DNA of 64,000 nucleotides from Planococcus soli (GTDB lineage: Bacteria; Bacillota; Bacilli; Bacillales_A; Planococcaceae). The stretch's first letter is position 1. Every line of letters starts with the position of its first letter. The stretch is from assembly GCF_016881065.1 (NCBI RefSeq), contig NZ_WXYN01000022.1, positions 1-64,000 of the forward strand. Direction: 5' to 3'. Positions 43,824 to 52,961 of the stretch are shown here, piece after piece. The notes below the pieces were generated by a model, which saw only the letters and a list, made by a program, of their open reading frames with translations, did not search any database and was not told the origin of the DNA. The position numbers and the translations under genes were made by a program.

Positions 43824-44555
43824 ATGGGCAGATTGGACGGCAAAGTTGCCATTATCACAGGAGGCGCTGGAGGAATGGGGGCATCATATGCCAAAAGGTT
43901 TTTAGAGGAAGGGGCAAATGTCGTAATTACGGACATTTTGGAAAAGGAAGGCAGAGCGGTCGCAGAGGATCTCGGAGGCAACATCAAGTTCTTGGAGCAT
44001 GACGTCACGAAGGCGGCGGAATGGGAAAAGGTCGTGGCTGAGACGGAATCATCATTTGGACCCGTCAGCGTGCTGGTAAATAATGCGGGGATTGCTTTGC
44101 TCAAATCGATCGACCAAATGACAGAGGCACAATACCGAAGAGTTATTGATATCAATCAAGTCTCGGTATTTCTGGGGATGAAGTACGTGCTTCCATCAAT
44201 GAGAAAAGCAGAGCATGGATCCATCATTAACATTTCTTCCATTAGCGGGTTGAGAGGGAACAGTGACTCCATAGCTTACGATGCTTCAAAATTCGCTGTA
44301 ACAGGCATGACGAAAAGTGCGGCAATCGAATTCGGAAAAGAGGGGATCCGTGTAAATTCCGTTCATCCGGGAATTATCGAAACTCCAATGATCAGGAAGA
44401 GCCGGGTCAGTCAGCTAGCTAAGAAAATTCCTTTGCAGCGGACAGCCCAGCCAGTGGAAGTGAGCAATCTGGTTGTCTATTTGGCTTCGGATGAATCCAA
44501 CTACGCCACAGGTTCTGAATTTGTGATTGATGGGGGTTTGACCGCAAAATTATAA
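43824..44555 (+). CDS. SDR-family oxidoreductase (hydroxysteroid dehydrogenase-like)
   Basis: 243 residues. Intact classical SDR: TGGAGGMG cofactor loop, NNAG, the serine in ISSISG, catalytic Y-D-A-S-K (in contrast to the variant at 24363) and HPGIIETPM. AAAGGAGG precedes both ATG 43821 and ATG 43824; the second gives the usual MGRLDGKVAIITGG start. It is similar to 3-alpha/20-beta hydroxysteroid-type dehydrogenases, whose real substrate in such bacteria is seldom known. First of four genes on the same strand. Confidence 0.92.
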   Translation: MGRLDGKVAIITGGAGGMGASYAKRFLEEGANVVITDILEKEGRAVAEDLGGNIKFLEHDVTKAAEWEKVVAETESSFGPVSVLVNNAGIALLKSIDQMTEAQYRRVIDINQVSVFLGMKYVLPSMRKAEHGSIINISSISGLRGNSDSIAYDASKFAVTGMTKSAAIEFGKEGIRVNSVHPGIIETPMIRKSRVSQLAKKIPLQRTAQPVEVSNLVVYLASDESNYATGSEFVIDGGLTAKL

Positions 44556-44685
44556 ACGAAAAAAAAACCCCATCCTCACTGATTTTATTTAAGATGGCAG
44601 TTGCATATTTAAGGGTATAAGTATGTATGCGTCATTCTGCGGAACAGAGAAAAGCTTTCGCCGATTTACTGAAGGAGGACCCACC

Positions 44686-45465
44686 ATGAACATCGGAATT
44701 ATCGGAACTGGAAATATCGCTACGTATTTATTGGAACAAGTGAACTCCAATAAGATGGCTAACGGACGAATCACCGCAATTTTTGGCCGTAACCAACAAG
44801 CGGGCCATGGGTTGAGTGAACAGTTTGAAACTGATTTTTACACAGATCTTCAAGCGTTTTTGAAATTGCCGCTAGATATCGTCGTGGAGGCAGCTACTGT
44901 GGAAGCGGCGGCCCTTTACCTGAAAGAGGTCGCCACGCATAAGAAAGATCTTATTGTCAGCAGTATCGGCGTATTTAAAGAAGCCGCTTTCCTGAACGAA
45001 GTCAAAACCCTGGCAGAATCGGCAGGCACGCAGATCTTCCTGCCGTCCGGTGCGATTGGTGGACTCGACGTCCTGCAATCAGCGAAAGCAGCGGGTGGGT
45101 TGCAGCGGGTCCAGCTGACGACAAGAAAGTCACCGGCATCGCTCGGAATGGAAGCGGGCAGCGAGAGGGTGATATTCGAAGGTTCTGCATATGAGGCCGT
45201 CGAACAATTCCCGAAAAACGTCAACGTGGCGATGACGCTCGCACTGGCAGGAATCGGCATCGAGAAAACGAAGGTGCGCATCATTGTCGATCCGGATATT
45301 GAACGGAATACACATACGATCGAAGCTGAAGGGGATTTCGGGAAGCTGCATCTGCAAGTCGAAAACAATCCGATGCCGAGCAATCCGAAAACGAGCCTTC
45401 TTGCCGCATTGAGTATTCTGGCTGTGCTGCAGAACAAAGATGGAGCATTGAGAATTGGCAACTGA
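44686..45465 (+). CDS. nadX: L-aspartate dehydrogenase
   Basis: 259 residues. N-terminal Rossmann fold GIIGTGNIATYL; the family segments DIVVEAATVEAA, LPSGAIGGLDVLQSAKAAGGL and KNVNVAMTLALAGIG are all present. The enzyme oxidises aspartate to iminoaspartate with NAD(P)+ and can feed NAD synthesis. ATG 44686 is chosen because AAGGAGG is at the right spacing; the frame open from 44623 is leader. There are no nadA or nadC neighbours, so a catabolic or amino-acid role is also possible. Confidence 0.9.
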   Translation: MNIGIIGTGNIATYLLEQVNSNKMANGRITAIFGRNQQAGHGLSEQFETDFYTDLQAFLKLPLDIVVEAATVEAAALYLKEVATHKKDLIVSSIGVFKEAAFLNEVKTLAESAGTQIFLPSGAIGGLDVLQSAKAAGGLQRVQLTTRKSPASLGMEAGSERVIFEGSAYEAVEQFPKNVNVAMTLALAGIGIEKTKVRIIVDPDIERNTHTIEAEGDFGKLHLQVENNPMPSNPKTSLLAALSILAVLQNKDGALRIGN

Positions 45466-45502
45466 ATTTTAATTTGGCTAGGGTTTAAAGGGGGATTCGG
45501 GA

Positions 45503-46477
45503 TTGAAAGTAACGCGCAAAATGGTCAATAAGCAATTAAGGTTCAGAGGAATGCTGCTGAACAGGCTGGTGACGAAATCGACGGAAGAAAAGTTTATCGA
45601 GTCGATGCACAACTCTAAAGAACAGATGGAGAAGCGGTTTAAGGGGAAAGACGTGGAAGGCTTGGGCTGCAGCGAAGAGTGGGTAAGCCGTGGGGATGGT
45701 TCTTCGATTCGCGTACGTATTTACAAACCGCTCGCCCCCGTGAAAGATGTGCCGGGCGTGCTATGGAGTCACGGCGGCGGCTATGCGCAGGGTGTTCCGG
45801 AAATGAGCGGGGATATGTACAAACGCCTGATCGACACGAGCGATTGTGTCATTGTCGCACCGGATTACCGCCTATCGATCGACGCGCCTTATCCGGCAGC
45901 GATAGATGATTGCTACAAAGTGCTGTTATGGATGAAGCATCATGCACGGGAGCTGGGGATCCGCAGCGATCAGCTGATGGTGGGCGGCGAAAGTGCCGGT
46001 GGTGGCTTGACGGCCGCGCTGGCGCTGCTTGCGCGGGACAGAGGTGACGTGAACCTGGCTTTTCAAATGCCGCTTTATCCGATGATCGACGACCGGATGT
46101 TGACAGAGTCTGCGAGAGACAATAACGCCTATGTCTGGAACTCGGATACGAACCGGTGGGGTTGGAAACTATATCTCGGGGAATTGTTTGGAAAGCAGGT
46201 GCCGATCTATGCAGCAGCTGGACGTGCAGCGGATTATCGAGGGTTGCCGCCAGCTGTCACATTCGTCGGAGACATAGAACCGTTCCGGGATGAAACGATT
46301 CAGTACGTGGAGCGTTTGAGAGCTGCAGGCATTTCAGTAGATTTTAGGATTTACAAAGGCGCTTACCACGGGTTTGACATCATCCATCCGGAAGCGGACA
46401 TCAGCAAAGCGGCAAGGGACTTTCTAATAGAATCCTTTAACTATGCAACCAAACATTATTTTGCGAGTCAATTTTGA
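45503..46477 (+). CDS. Alpha/beta hydrolase, HSL family esterase
   Basis: 324 residues, TTG start behind AAAGGGGG. Hormone-sensitive-lipase-type motifs: oxyanion HGGG (SHGGGYAQG), nucleophile elbow G-E-S-A-G-G, acid in the VGDIEPFRDE loop and His in AYHGFDI. It hydrolyses short- to medium-chain esters. It lies ~40 bp after nadX, so it may be co-transcribed. Confidence 0.9.
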   Translation: MKVTRKMVNKQLRFRGMLLNRLVTKSTEEKFIESMHNSKEQMEKRFKGKDVEGLGCSEEWVSRGDGSSIRVRIYKPLAPVKDVPGVLWSHGGGYAQGVPEMSGDMYKRLIDTSDCVIVAPDYRLSIDAPYPAAIDDCYKVLLWMKHHARELGIRSDQLMVGGESAGGGLTAALALLARDRGDVNLAFQMPLYPMIDDRMLTESARDNNAYVWNSDTNRWGWKLYLGELFGKQVPIYAAAGRAADYRGLPPAVTFVGDIEPFRDETIQYVERLRAAGISVDFRIYKGAYHGFDIIHPEADISKAARDFLIESFNYATKHYFASQF

Positions 46478-46745
46478 TATTTGACCGCAACTGCTTTAAT
46501 TGAGTGGAATCACGCCTCAAGCGAATGCTGGTTTTTCATTCTCATGCAAAGCGTGAAACAGCAGTGGTAAAATCAATGAAACGTGTAAATATTCTCCGAA
46601 TTTCCGGACTCGATTGAAAGCTTTTTTGTGTATTTGGTGGACCAGAGTGATATGTTTGTTACTAGATAAAATGAAAAAAAAAGTAACAGCATAAAGAAAT
46701 CTTCACTCCGTGGAGAGGTAAATTAACTTAAGGAGAGATGAATAC

Positions 46746-47960
46746 ATGACTCAACCGATTAAAAAGAGTGGGACAAAGCAGCAATTACTGGATATGCTGG
46801 AAAGCCGGAAAGACGAAATGATTCAGATCCGCCGCCATTTGCACCAGCATCCCGAACTTTCTTTTCAAGAAGAAAAAACCGCTGAGTTTATAGCGGAGTT
46901 TTATAAAGGAAAAGATGTGGAAGTGCATACGCATGCCGGAAATGGCTTTGGTGTCATCGTCATCATCAGAGGGGGAAAGCCTGGGAAAACAATCGGGCTG
47001 CGGGCTGATTTTGATGCCCTTCCAATTTTTGAAGAAACGGATGTGCCATTCAAATCGCAGAATGAAGGAGTCATGCATGCTTGCGGGCATGATGGCCACA
47101 CCGCCTATATGCTCGTTTTGGCAGATTGTTTGATTCAGCTGAAATCCGAACTTTCAGGAACCATTAAAATTATTCATCAGCATGCAGAAGAAACGCCGCC
47201 GGGCGGAGCGAAAAGCATTATCGAATCAGGAATTCTGGATGACTTGGATTATGTGTTCGGAACCCATCTGTTTCCGAGCCATCCGGTGGGCACGCTCGGT
47301 TACCGCAGCGGTTACGCCATGGCCGGACGAACGTATTTCAAACTTAAGATCCAAGGCAAGGGTGGCCACGGATCAACGCCTCATCGAGCCAATGATCCGA
47401 TAGTTGCCGGTGCCCATTTTGTTACAGCTATTCAGACGGTCGTAAGCCGACGCTTGAACCCATTTGAGATGGGGGTCGTTACCATCGGTTCTTTTGACGC
47501 CAAGGGCTCCTTCAATATCATCAAGGACAGCATTGAGATTGAAGGGGATGTGCGTTATATGAACGACCAAACGCAAGAGCTTATCGCCCGGGAAATCCAA
47601 CGCATTGTCAAAGGAATCGAGTTGGAGTTTGACGTTGGGTGTGACTTGACCTATACAGCGGATTATCCGCCGCTTTGCAACGATGCGGAAGTCACTGAGA
47701 ACGTTGTGTCCATCCTGAAAAATGCGAATGATCCAGCGATTGTACACGTAGTCGAGTTTCCGGTATTTTCGGGCTCGGAGGATTTTGCATATTATTTGGA
47801 AAAAACACCCGGACTCTTTTTCAACATCGGCTGCAAACCTGAGGGAAGAGAAGAAATTTATATGAATCACCATCCGAAATTTGATATTGATGAAGATGCG
47901 CTTCTTGTATCGGCGAAGGCGGTTGCCCATGTCGTCTGCAGTTACAGCGATATTGAATAA
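46746..47960 (+). CDS. M20D amidohydrolase (N-acyl amino acid hydrolase)
   Basis: 404 residues. N-terminal IRRHLHQHPELSFQEEKTAE and metal ligands in MHACGHDGHTAYML, HQHAEETPPGGA, FGTHLFPS and SGSEDFAYY. These are the diagnostic Cys-Gly-His-Asp, Glu-Glu and His residues of the M20D aminoacylase/IAA-amino-acid hydrolase group. It releases free amino acids from N-acyl derivatives. AAGGAGAG precedes ATG 46746. A decayed relative of this N-terminus is found at 17054. Confidence 0.92.
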   Translation: MTQPIKKSGTKQQLLDMLESRKDEMIQIRRHLHQHPELSFQEEKTAEFIAEFYKGKDVEVHTHAGNGFGVIVIIRGGKPGKTIGLRADFDALPIFEETDVPFKSQNEGVMHACGHDGHTAYMLVLADCLIQLKSELSGTIKIIHQHAEETPPGGAKSIIESGILDDLDYVFGTHLFPSHPVGTLGYRSGYAMAGRTYFKLKIQGKGGHGSTPHRANDPIVAGAHFVTAIQTVVSRRLNPFEMGVVTIGSFDAKGSFNIIKDSIEIEGDVRYMNDQTQELIAREIQRIVKGIELEFDVGCDLTYTADYPPLCNDAEVTENVVSILKNANDPAIVHVVEFPVFSGSEDFAYYLEKTPGLFFNIGCKPEGREEIYMNHHPKFDIDEDALLVSAKAVAHVVCSYSDIE

Positions 47961-47971
47961 TGAAGAAAACA

Positions 47972-48007
47972 AAAACAGCCATCCTTTTCAAGGGTGGCTG
48001 TTTTTTT
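47972..48007 (+). terminator. Terminator after amidohydrolase
   Basis: AAACAGCCATCCTT pairs with AAGGGTGGCTGTTT, followed by TTTT. Confidence 0.92.
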
Positions 48008-48095
48008 CTTATAGCCGTTAGAATCGATGGAAGACGTTCTCAGAAAGCAGTCTTGGCAGCAAAGGATAAGAGGTTCGTCAACGTAAGCCTCGTAA

Positions 48096-48860
48096 CTAAG
48101 GCTTTTCCTGATACGCTGCCCTTGATCCGGAAGACAGGGCCAACAGCTCCAGCAATTGATCCACCACTTTCCCCCGTGTTTCAAAGTCGAACGGTTCACC
48201 GCACGGCCGTCCCATTTTAAATGGCACATGGAGTGTGCGCGGAGCGCCGACTTTGTCGGTGATTTCCGGAAACAAGGTGACCATGGCAGTCGGAATGTGT
48301 GTTGCTTCTAAAGCCCGGGCATACAGCCCAAGCACGTTATGGCAGGATCCTCAGCCAGGCACCAACAGCGCGGCATCGATTCCTTCGTTATGGAACAGTT
48401 CGACCACTTTCGGGATAAAATCTTGTTCAGCTATCGTCGTGTCCAAGATGCCGCCGTTCAATCCAATATGGACGCCGGAAACAGAGCCAATCTTTCCGTC
48501 CGCCGCGGATTCTTTAAGTTGCTGGAGCGGGAAGACGATGGACGGATCGGTTTTGGCGAACTTTGTATCGAAATAAATATGCGTCACGGTCAGCTCCTGT
48601 TCGGTAACGTCTGCCGGGATGATCCGAAACGAAGGATCTCCGGCCGGATTATCCACATCAAACGGTTCGTCCGACTTCAAGTGAACACCGGCGGTTGAAA
48701 CCAGTGCCACTTTGCATTGGTCCAACGGCTTCTGTAAAAAAGCTTCGGGCAAGCTGCTGTTTTCTGTCATGTGGTTCATGGTGAATTTCTGGTAGGCATT
48801 CGTGAAATTACTGGAAAACGTCCGTGACAGCTTTGATTTGAGTTTTGTCTTCATTTTCAT
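48096..48860 (-). CDS. PrdB/GrdB-family reductase, predicted selenoprotein (in-frame TGA = Sec170)
   Basis: Read through a single in-frame TGA at 48353-48351, the frame encodes 254 residues. Both sides are collinear with the D-proline reductase PrdB/glycine reductase selenoprotein B family: ALVSTAGVHLKSDEPFDVDN, SGVHIGLNGG, NEGIDAALLVPG-[TGA]-GSCHNVLGLYARA, GAPRTLHVPFKMGRP. The TGA falls in a U-G-S-C-H redox motif, where PrdB has selenocysteine. A hairpin starts 18 nt after the TGA (see next entry). ATG 48860 is chosen because GGAGGA lies 10 nt upstream. Co-oriented with the CdaR-like gene 122 bp upstream. A nonsense pseudogene is the alternative, but no other lesion is present. No selA, selB, selC or selD in the window. 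Confidence 0.82.
48313..48333 (-). promoter_or_regulatory. Predicted bacterial SECIS element
   Basis: On the minus strand GCUUGGGC (48333-48326) pairs with GCCCGGGC (48320-48313), two pairs being G-U, closing a 5-nt loop UGUAU. The loop begins 26 nt after the TGA and has G as its second base. This fits the bacterial SECIS model (loop 16-37 nt downstream, G in the first two loop positions). Confidence 0.7.
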
Positions 48861-48982
48861 GATCAGCCATTCCTCCAGTTCAAATAGTCTAATGGATAGT
48901 ATTCGCTGACGGGGTGGAAATTCCTTTTTGGATTTTTTCCTTTTTCGTTTGATAGCGCGACAGGTTTGATGCAGCAAGTAAA

Positions 48983-50059
48983 TTACTTCCTAATAGCCAA
49001 TGCCAAATGCAAAACGACTGCATCCTGGAATTCCGATGGGTCCAACCCCGTGATGTCCAAGATCTTTTTCAGGCGGTAGCTCAAGGTATGGCGATGGATT
49101 TTTAGCCGCTCAGCGGTTTCGGTATGGCTTTTGTTAGAGGCAAAATAAGCAGTCAGCGTCTCGCATAAGGGTTCGCTCAAGCCTGCTAGGATTCTGCCGG
49201 TAAATTTGGCGAGATCGTCTTGGGGATTGCGCTTTAGGAGCGCCATCAATTCCACGTCTTCAAAATAAACCAGTTGCTGGCCGGGGGCGCCAAAGTCCAA
49301 GGCATTGCGCGCAGCCAAATAGGACGTCCGGATATCAAAAATGCTGTCGACGGCTACACCTACGCCGATTCTCCCAGGCGCACTTTTCTGCAGAAAATGA
49401 AGCAAACTGTACAATTCTTCTTCCATTAGGGATGGCTTTTCATTTGCCACCAATAGGAAGATTTCGTTCAGCTGGGAATGTCCAGCGACGACGGTTTGGT
49501 TTTGGAAATGGCCTTCCAGCTGTTCGATGACCCGGTGGGAAGGGGAAGGCGGCTTTTTCAATTCAATCAGCAGTGTGACAAAGGACATTTTGCCTTCGAG
49601 TCCCATCTGGAAAATCCGTTCATGGACAGCCGCAGACAAAGGTTTGCCGCTTGTCAGTTCTTCAAAAATCAATTCATTGCGCTTGCGGTTCCATTCGATG
49701 TGGGAAGTGATGAGCGACTGGTGAACCATCATTTCTGTTGTCAATTGGACCAATGTAGAAATTTCTTTTAGTTCTTCCGGATTGCCGGTGATTCCGATGA
49801 CACCGACAAGTTTCCCCTGAAAATGGATCGGCATATTGATGCCGGGTTTTACGCCATGCCATTCCGCTAAATCGGCTTCTGTGATGGAAAGGGTTTCGCC
49901 GCTTCTGGCTACGTGTGCTGCACCTTCATGGATTTTTTCGATCCGCTCTGCCTCGCCTGATGCCAAAATCATGCCGTTGGGATCCATGACGTTTAGGTTG
50001 CGGTTCAAGCGGATCATGGTTTGTTCGACAATTTCTTCTGCCAGCTGTCTTGTAATCAT
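48983..50059 (-). CDS. CdaR-type sugar diacid regulator
   Basis: 358 residues. The N-terminal diacid-recognition domain is ITRQLAEEIVEQTMIRLNRNLNVMDPNG through NMPIHFQGKLVGVIGITGNPEE. The central GGDEF-like fold is degenerate. The C-terminal PucR-type HTH is SHTETAERLKIHRHTLSYRL. Homologues activate genes for glucarate, galactarate or glycerate use. ATG 50059 is chosen because AAGGGGCG lies upstream. It is divergent from glycerate kinase and GntP, its likely targets, and co-oriented with the selenoprotein gene. Confidence 0.92.
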   Translation of the reverse strand: MITRQLAEEIVEQTMIRLNRNLNVMDPNGMILASGEAERIEKIHEGAAHVARSGETLSITEADLAEWHGVKPGINMPIHFQGKLVGVIGITGNPEELKEISTLVQLTTEMMVHQSLITSHIEWNRKRNELIFEELTSGKPLSAAVHERIFQMGLEGKMSFVTLLIELKKPPSPSHRVIEQLEGHFQNQTVVAGHSQLNEIFLLVANEKPSLMEEELYSLLHFLQKSAPGRIGVGVAVDSIFDIRTSYLAARNALDFGAPGQQLVYFEDVELMALLKRNPQDDLAKFTGRILAGLSEPLCETLTAYFASNKSHTETAERLKIHRHTLSYRLKKILDITGLDPSEFQDAVVLHLALAIRK

Positions 50060-50191
50060 AAATGCGCCCCTTGGTATATATATTCTAAATATTTCGGTAA
50101 AAATATGTACACTCAGTATAATGTATCTCCATCTTCTTTTCATTATAATTCTATGTAAGCGCTTTAATAAAGCGGCAAGGAGGTTTTGGCA
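50060..50191. promoter_or_regulatory. Divergent promoter region cdaR-like / glycerate kinase
   Basis: 132 bp between divergent starts. TATAAT boxes are at 50117-50122 and 50144-50149; the second also reads ATTATA on the opposite side. No operator palindrome can be assigned with confidence. Confidence 0.4.
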
Positions 50192-51334
50192 ATGAAAATT
50201 ATGGTAGCACCCGATTCTTTTAAAGGCAGCTTATCTGCAATGGAAGCAGCGCAGGCAATGGCAGAGGCGATACAAGAACTTGGCAGCGGAGCAGAAACCG
50301 TTTTGTTGCCGGCAGCGGATGGCGGGGAAGGTACGATGACTGCCATGGTGGAAGCGACTGACGGAAAATTGGTTGCTCACCAGGTCCAGGATCCGATTGG
50401 GCGGACCGTTTCTGCCTGCTATGGAATTCTTGGAGACGGCAAAACCTGCGTCGTTGAGATTGCGGAAGCATCCGGGTTGACCTTGCTGGAAAAGCACGAA
50501 CGAGATCCACTCGCAGCCTCTTCTTTTGGTACGGGGGAATTGATCAGGCATGCGTTGGACGCCGGTTTTCGGAGCTTTATCATCGGGCTTGGCGGCAGTG
50601 CCACCAATGACGGCGGTGCCGGGATGCTCGAAGCGCTTGGCATGAAGTTTTTGGACAGGAGTGGAGAGATTTTGGCGCGCGGCGGCGGTGCACTTGCCGA
50701 GCTTGCAGAACTGGACGTTTCCGGTTTTGACCACCGCATTCCGGAAAGCCGCTTTTTGATTGCTTGTGATGTGGAAAATGTCTTAATCGGCGAACACGGT
50801 GCATCAGCGGTATTTGGACCCCAAAAAGGGGCATCACCTCCTATAGTCCGGCAGCTCGACGCCAACCTGCAAAATTTTGCGGACATTGCCGAACAGTTAA
50901 CAGGCATGGCGCTCCATCATAAAAAAGGAGCCGGTGCTGCGGGAGGTGCCGGCGGAGCGATGCAGGCATTTTTTGCAGGAGAAATGAAGCGCGGCGTTGA
51001 TGTTGTTTTGGAGGCAATTTCGTTTCAAGCCCATATGGACACGGTCGATTTGGTTGTGACCGGAGAAGGCAAAACAGACAGCCAGACGTTATCCGGAAAA
51101 ACGCCTTTAGGCATTGCCGAAGCCGGAAAGAAAGCAGGCAAACCGGTTCTTTTGATTTCGGGAATGATTGACAGTCAGAGTTCAGGGCTGGTGGAGCCTT
51201 ATTTTACCGAAATCCATGCGGTCGTGGATGGGACGGTTACGGCACAACAGTCGATCGCCGATCCGTACTACTGGCTGAAGATGAAAACGCAAACGGTTAT
51301 TGGAGTTTATTTGAAAAAACAAAAGGGGTGCTGA
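50192..51334 (+). CDS. glxK: Glycerate kinase (GlxK/GarK type)
   Basis: 380 residues of the class I glycerate kinase family: MVAPDSFKGSLSA at the N-terminus, PAADGGEGTMTAM, GLGGSATNDGGAGMLEALG and VTGEGKTDSQTLSGKTP. It phosphorylates D-glycerate (to 2- or 3-phosphoglycerate). AAGGAGG is 8 nt before ATG 50192; the TTG at 50186 is too close to the site. The permease gene follows after one base, so both form an operon. Confidence 0.94.
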   Translation: MKIMVAPDSFKGSLSAMEAAQAMAEAIQELGSGAETVLLPAADGGEGTMTAMVEATDGKLVAHQVQDPIGRTVSACYGILGDGKTCVVEIAEASGLTLLEKHERDPLAASSFGTGELIRHALDAGFRSFIIGLGGSATNDGGAGMLEALGMKFLDRSGEILARGGGALAELAELDVSGFDHRIPESRFLIACDVENVLIGEHGASAVFGPQKGASPPIVRQLDANLQNFADIAEQLTGMALHHKKGAGAAGGAGGAMQAFFAGEMKRGVDVVLEAISFQAHMDTVDLVVTGEGKTDSQTLSGKTPLGIAEAGKKAGKPVLLISGMIDSQSSGLVEPYFTEIHAVVDGTVTAQQSIADPYYWLKMKTQTVIGVYLKKQKGC

Positions 51335-51335
51335 T

Positions 51336-52685
51336 ATGTTATTTTTCATTATTGCTTTAAGTGTTGTATTGGTTGTGTTGTTGACTGCGGTCTTTAAAGT
51401 TCATCCATTCTTATCGTTATTGATCGGGGCATTCTTCATGGGAATCGCATCCGGCATGCCATTGGCGGATGTTGTGCTCAGTGTCAATGAAGGTTTTGGC
51501 GGGTTAATGACCAGCATCGGGATCGTTATTGTCGCGGGTACCATTATTGGTGTCATTTTAGAAAAGTCCGGTGCTGCTTACCGTATGGCGGAAGTGGTCT
51601 TGCGTCTGATCGGCGAAAAACGGCCGCAGCTGGCCATGTCGATTATCGGCTTTATCGTATCGATTCCTGTTTTTTGTGATTCTGGATTTATTATCTTATC
51701 AAGCTTGAAAAAAGCATTGGCGAAGCGTGCGAAAGTTTCAATCGCTTCGATGTCTGTCGCACTTGCGACAGGTTTGTACGCGACGCATACATTGGTCCCG
51801 CCAACCCCGGGCCCAATCGCAGCTGCCGGCAATATCGGTGCTGAAAACTACCTGGGTACGATCATTTTAATCGGCTTGATCACCGCGATTCCTGCGGCCA
51901 TTGTCGGCTATATTTGGGCAGTCAAAGTTGCTTCAAAAATCGTAGTGCCGGAAGATACAGTCCAAAGCGGCGATTTGAACTACGAAGAAGTCATCAAATC
52001 GTTTGGCGAAATGCCTTCTACATTCAAAGCATTTTTGCCGCTTGCACTTCCTGTCTTGCTGATCGCCGCGGGATCGATCGCCAGTGTTCTTGGCGGCGAT
52101 GATGCAATCACAAATACTGTGAAGTTTTTAGGTTCGCCGACTGTCGCGTTATTGTTTGGTGTGTTTGCGGCCTTCTTATTGCTTCCAAAATGGAACGAAG
52201 AAACTTTGTCCGGATGGATTGGCGAAGGGCTGGTAAGCGCAGCTCCGATCCTATTAATCACCGGCGCCGGCGGAGCGTTCGGCCGCGTTATCACCAATTC
52301 TGGCGTGGCGGATTTGATTGCAGGCATGGATTTGTCTGCACTTGCTGGAGGTTCATTGTTCCTGCTGATTCCATTCTTTATCGCAGCCGCATTGAAAACG
52401 GCTCAAGGATCTTCAACTGCCGCACTGGTCATCACTTCAACTTTAGTGGCGCCTCTGTTGCCGACTCTTGGTGTTGAAGGCGCAGTGCCACTCGCGCTAG
52501 TCGTCATGGCAATTGGTGCCGGGGCAATGACCGTGAGCCATGTCAACGACAGCTTCTTCTGGGTCATTACACAATTCAGCGGAATGAAAGTGACGGATGC
52601 TTACAAAGCGCAGACAATGGCGACGTTGCTGCAAGGGGTTACCACCATTGTCTTCACGATGATTTTATGGACGATTCTTGTGTAA
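51336..52685 (+). CDS. GntP-family permease
   Basis: 449 residues, about 12-14 membrane helices. Gluconate:H+ symporter (GntP) signatures: HPFLSLLIGAFFMGIASGM, PVFCDSGFIILSSLKKAL, ATHTLVPPTPGPIAAAGNIG and SHVNDSFFWVITQFSGM. Paired with glycerate kinase, the likely substrate is glycerate or a related hydroxy acid rather than gluconate. AAAGGGGTGCTGAT precedes ATG 51336. Confidence 0.92.
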   Translation: MLFFIIALSVVLVVLLTAVFKVHPFLSLLIGAFFMGIASGMPLADVVLSVNEGFGGLMTSIGIVIVAGTIIGVILEKSGAAYRMAEVVLRLIGEKRPQLAMSIIGFIVSIPVFCDSGFIILSSLKKALAKRAKVSIASMSVALATGLYATHTLVPPTPGPIAAAGNIGAENYLGTIILIGLITAIPAAIVGYIWAVKVASKIVVPEDTVQSGDLNYEEVIKSFGEMPSTFKAFLPLALPVLLIAAGSIASVLGGDDAITNTVKFLGSPTVALLFGVFAAFLLLPKWNEETLSGWIGEGLVSAAPILLITGAGGAFGRVITNSGVADLIAGMDLSALAGGSLFLLIPFFIAAALKTAQGSSTAALVITSTLVAPLLPTLGVEGAVPLALVVMAIGAGAMTVSHVNDSFFWVITQFSGMKVTDAYKAQTMATLLQGVTTIVFTMILWTILV

Positions 52686-52715
52686 CAATCAACATGCATG
52701 TGCAAGGCGAAAGGG

Positions 52716-52747
52716 AAACCATCTTTCTTAGGAAAGGTGGTTTTTTG
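52716..52747 (+). terminator. Terminator of the glycerate operon
   Basis: AAACCATCTTTC TTAG GAAAGGTGGTTTTTT hairpin. Confidence 0.9.
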
Positions 52748-52961
52748 GTTGGAAAAGGTCAGGACAGATTCCTCTACTAAAGTCTTTCAATGTGGACATT
52801 CAGACAATTCTGCTTCTATAATGAAGTATGTATAAAAATTATACAAAAACTATATAAATAAAGTTTTTAAAGCCAATCCGCAGGGAATTAAAAGAACTCT
52901 AGCGATAATTTTACTGCTTCAATAATACGAACATACTTGAAAGATGAAAGGCGGTACATAT

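Noticed and set aside
48351-48353. In-frame TGA taken as a simple nonsense mutation
   Set aside because: The stop sits exactly at the family's selenocysteine site with a fitting hairpin downstream, and no other lesion exists, so readthrough as Sec is the better explanation, pending sel genes.
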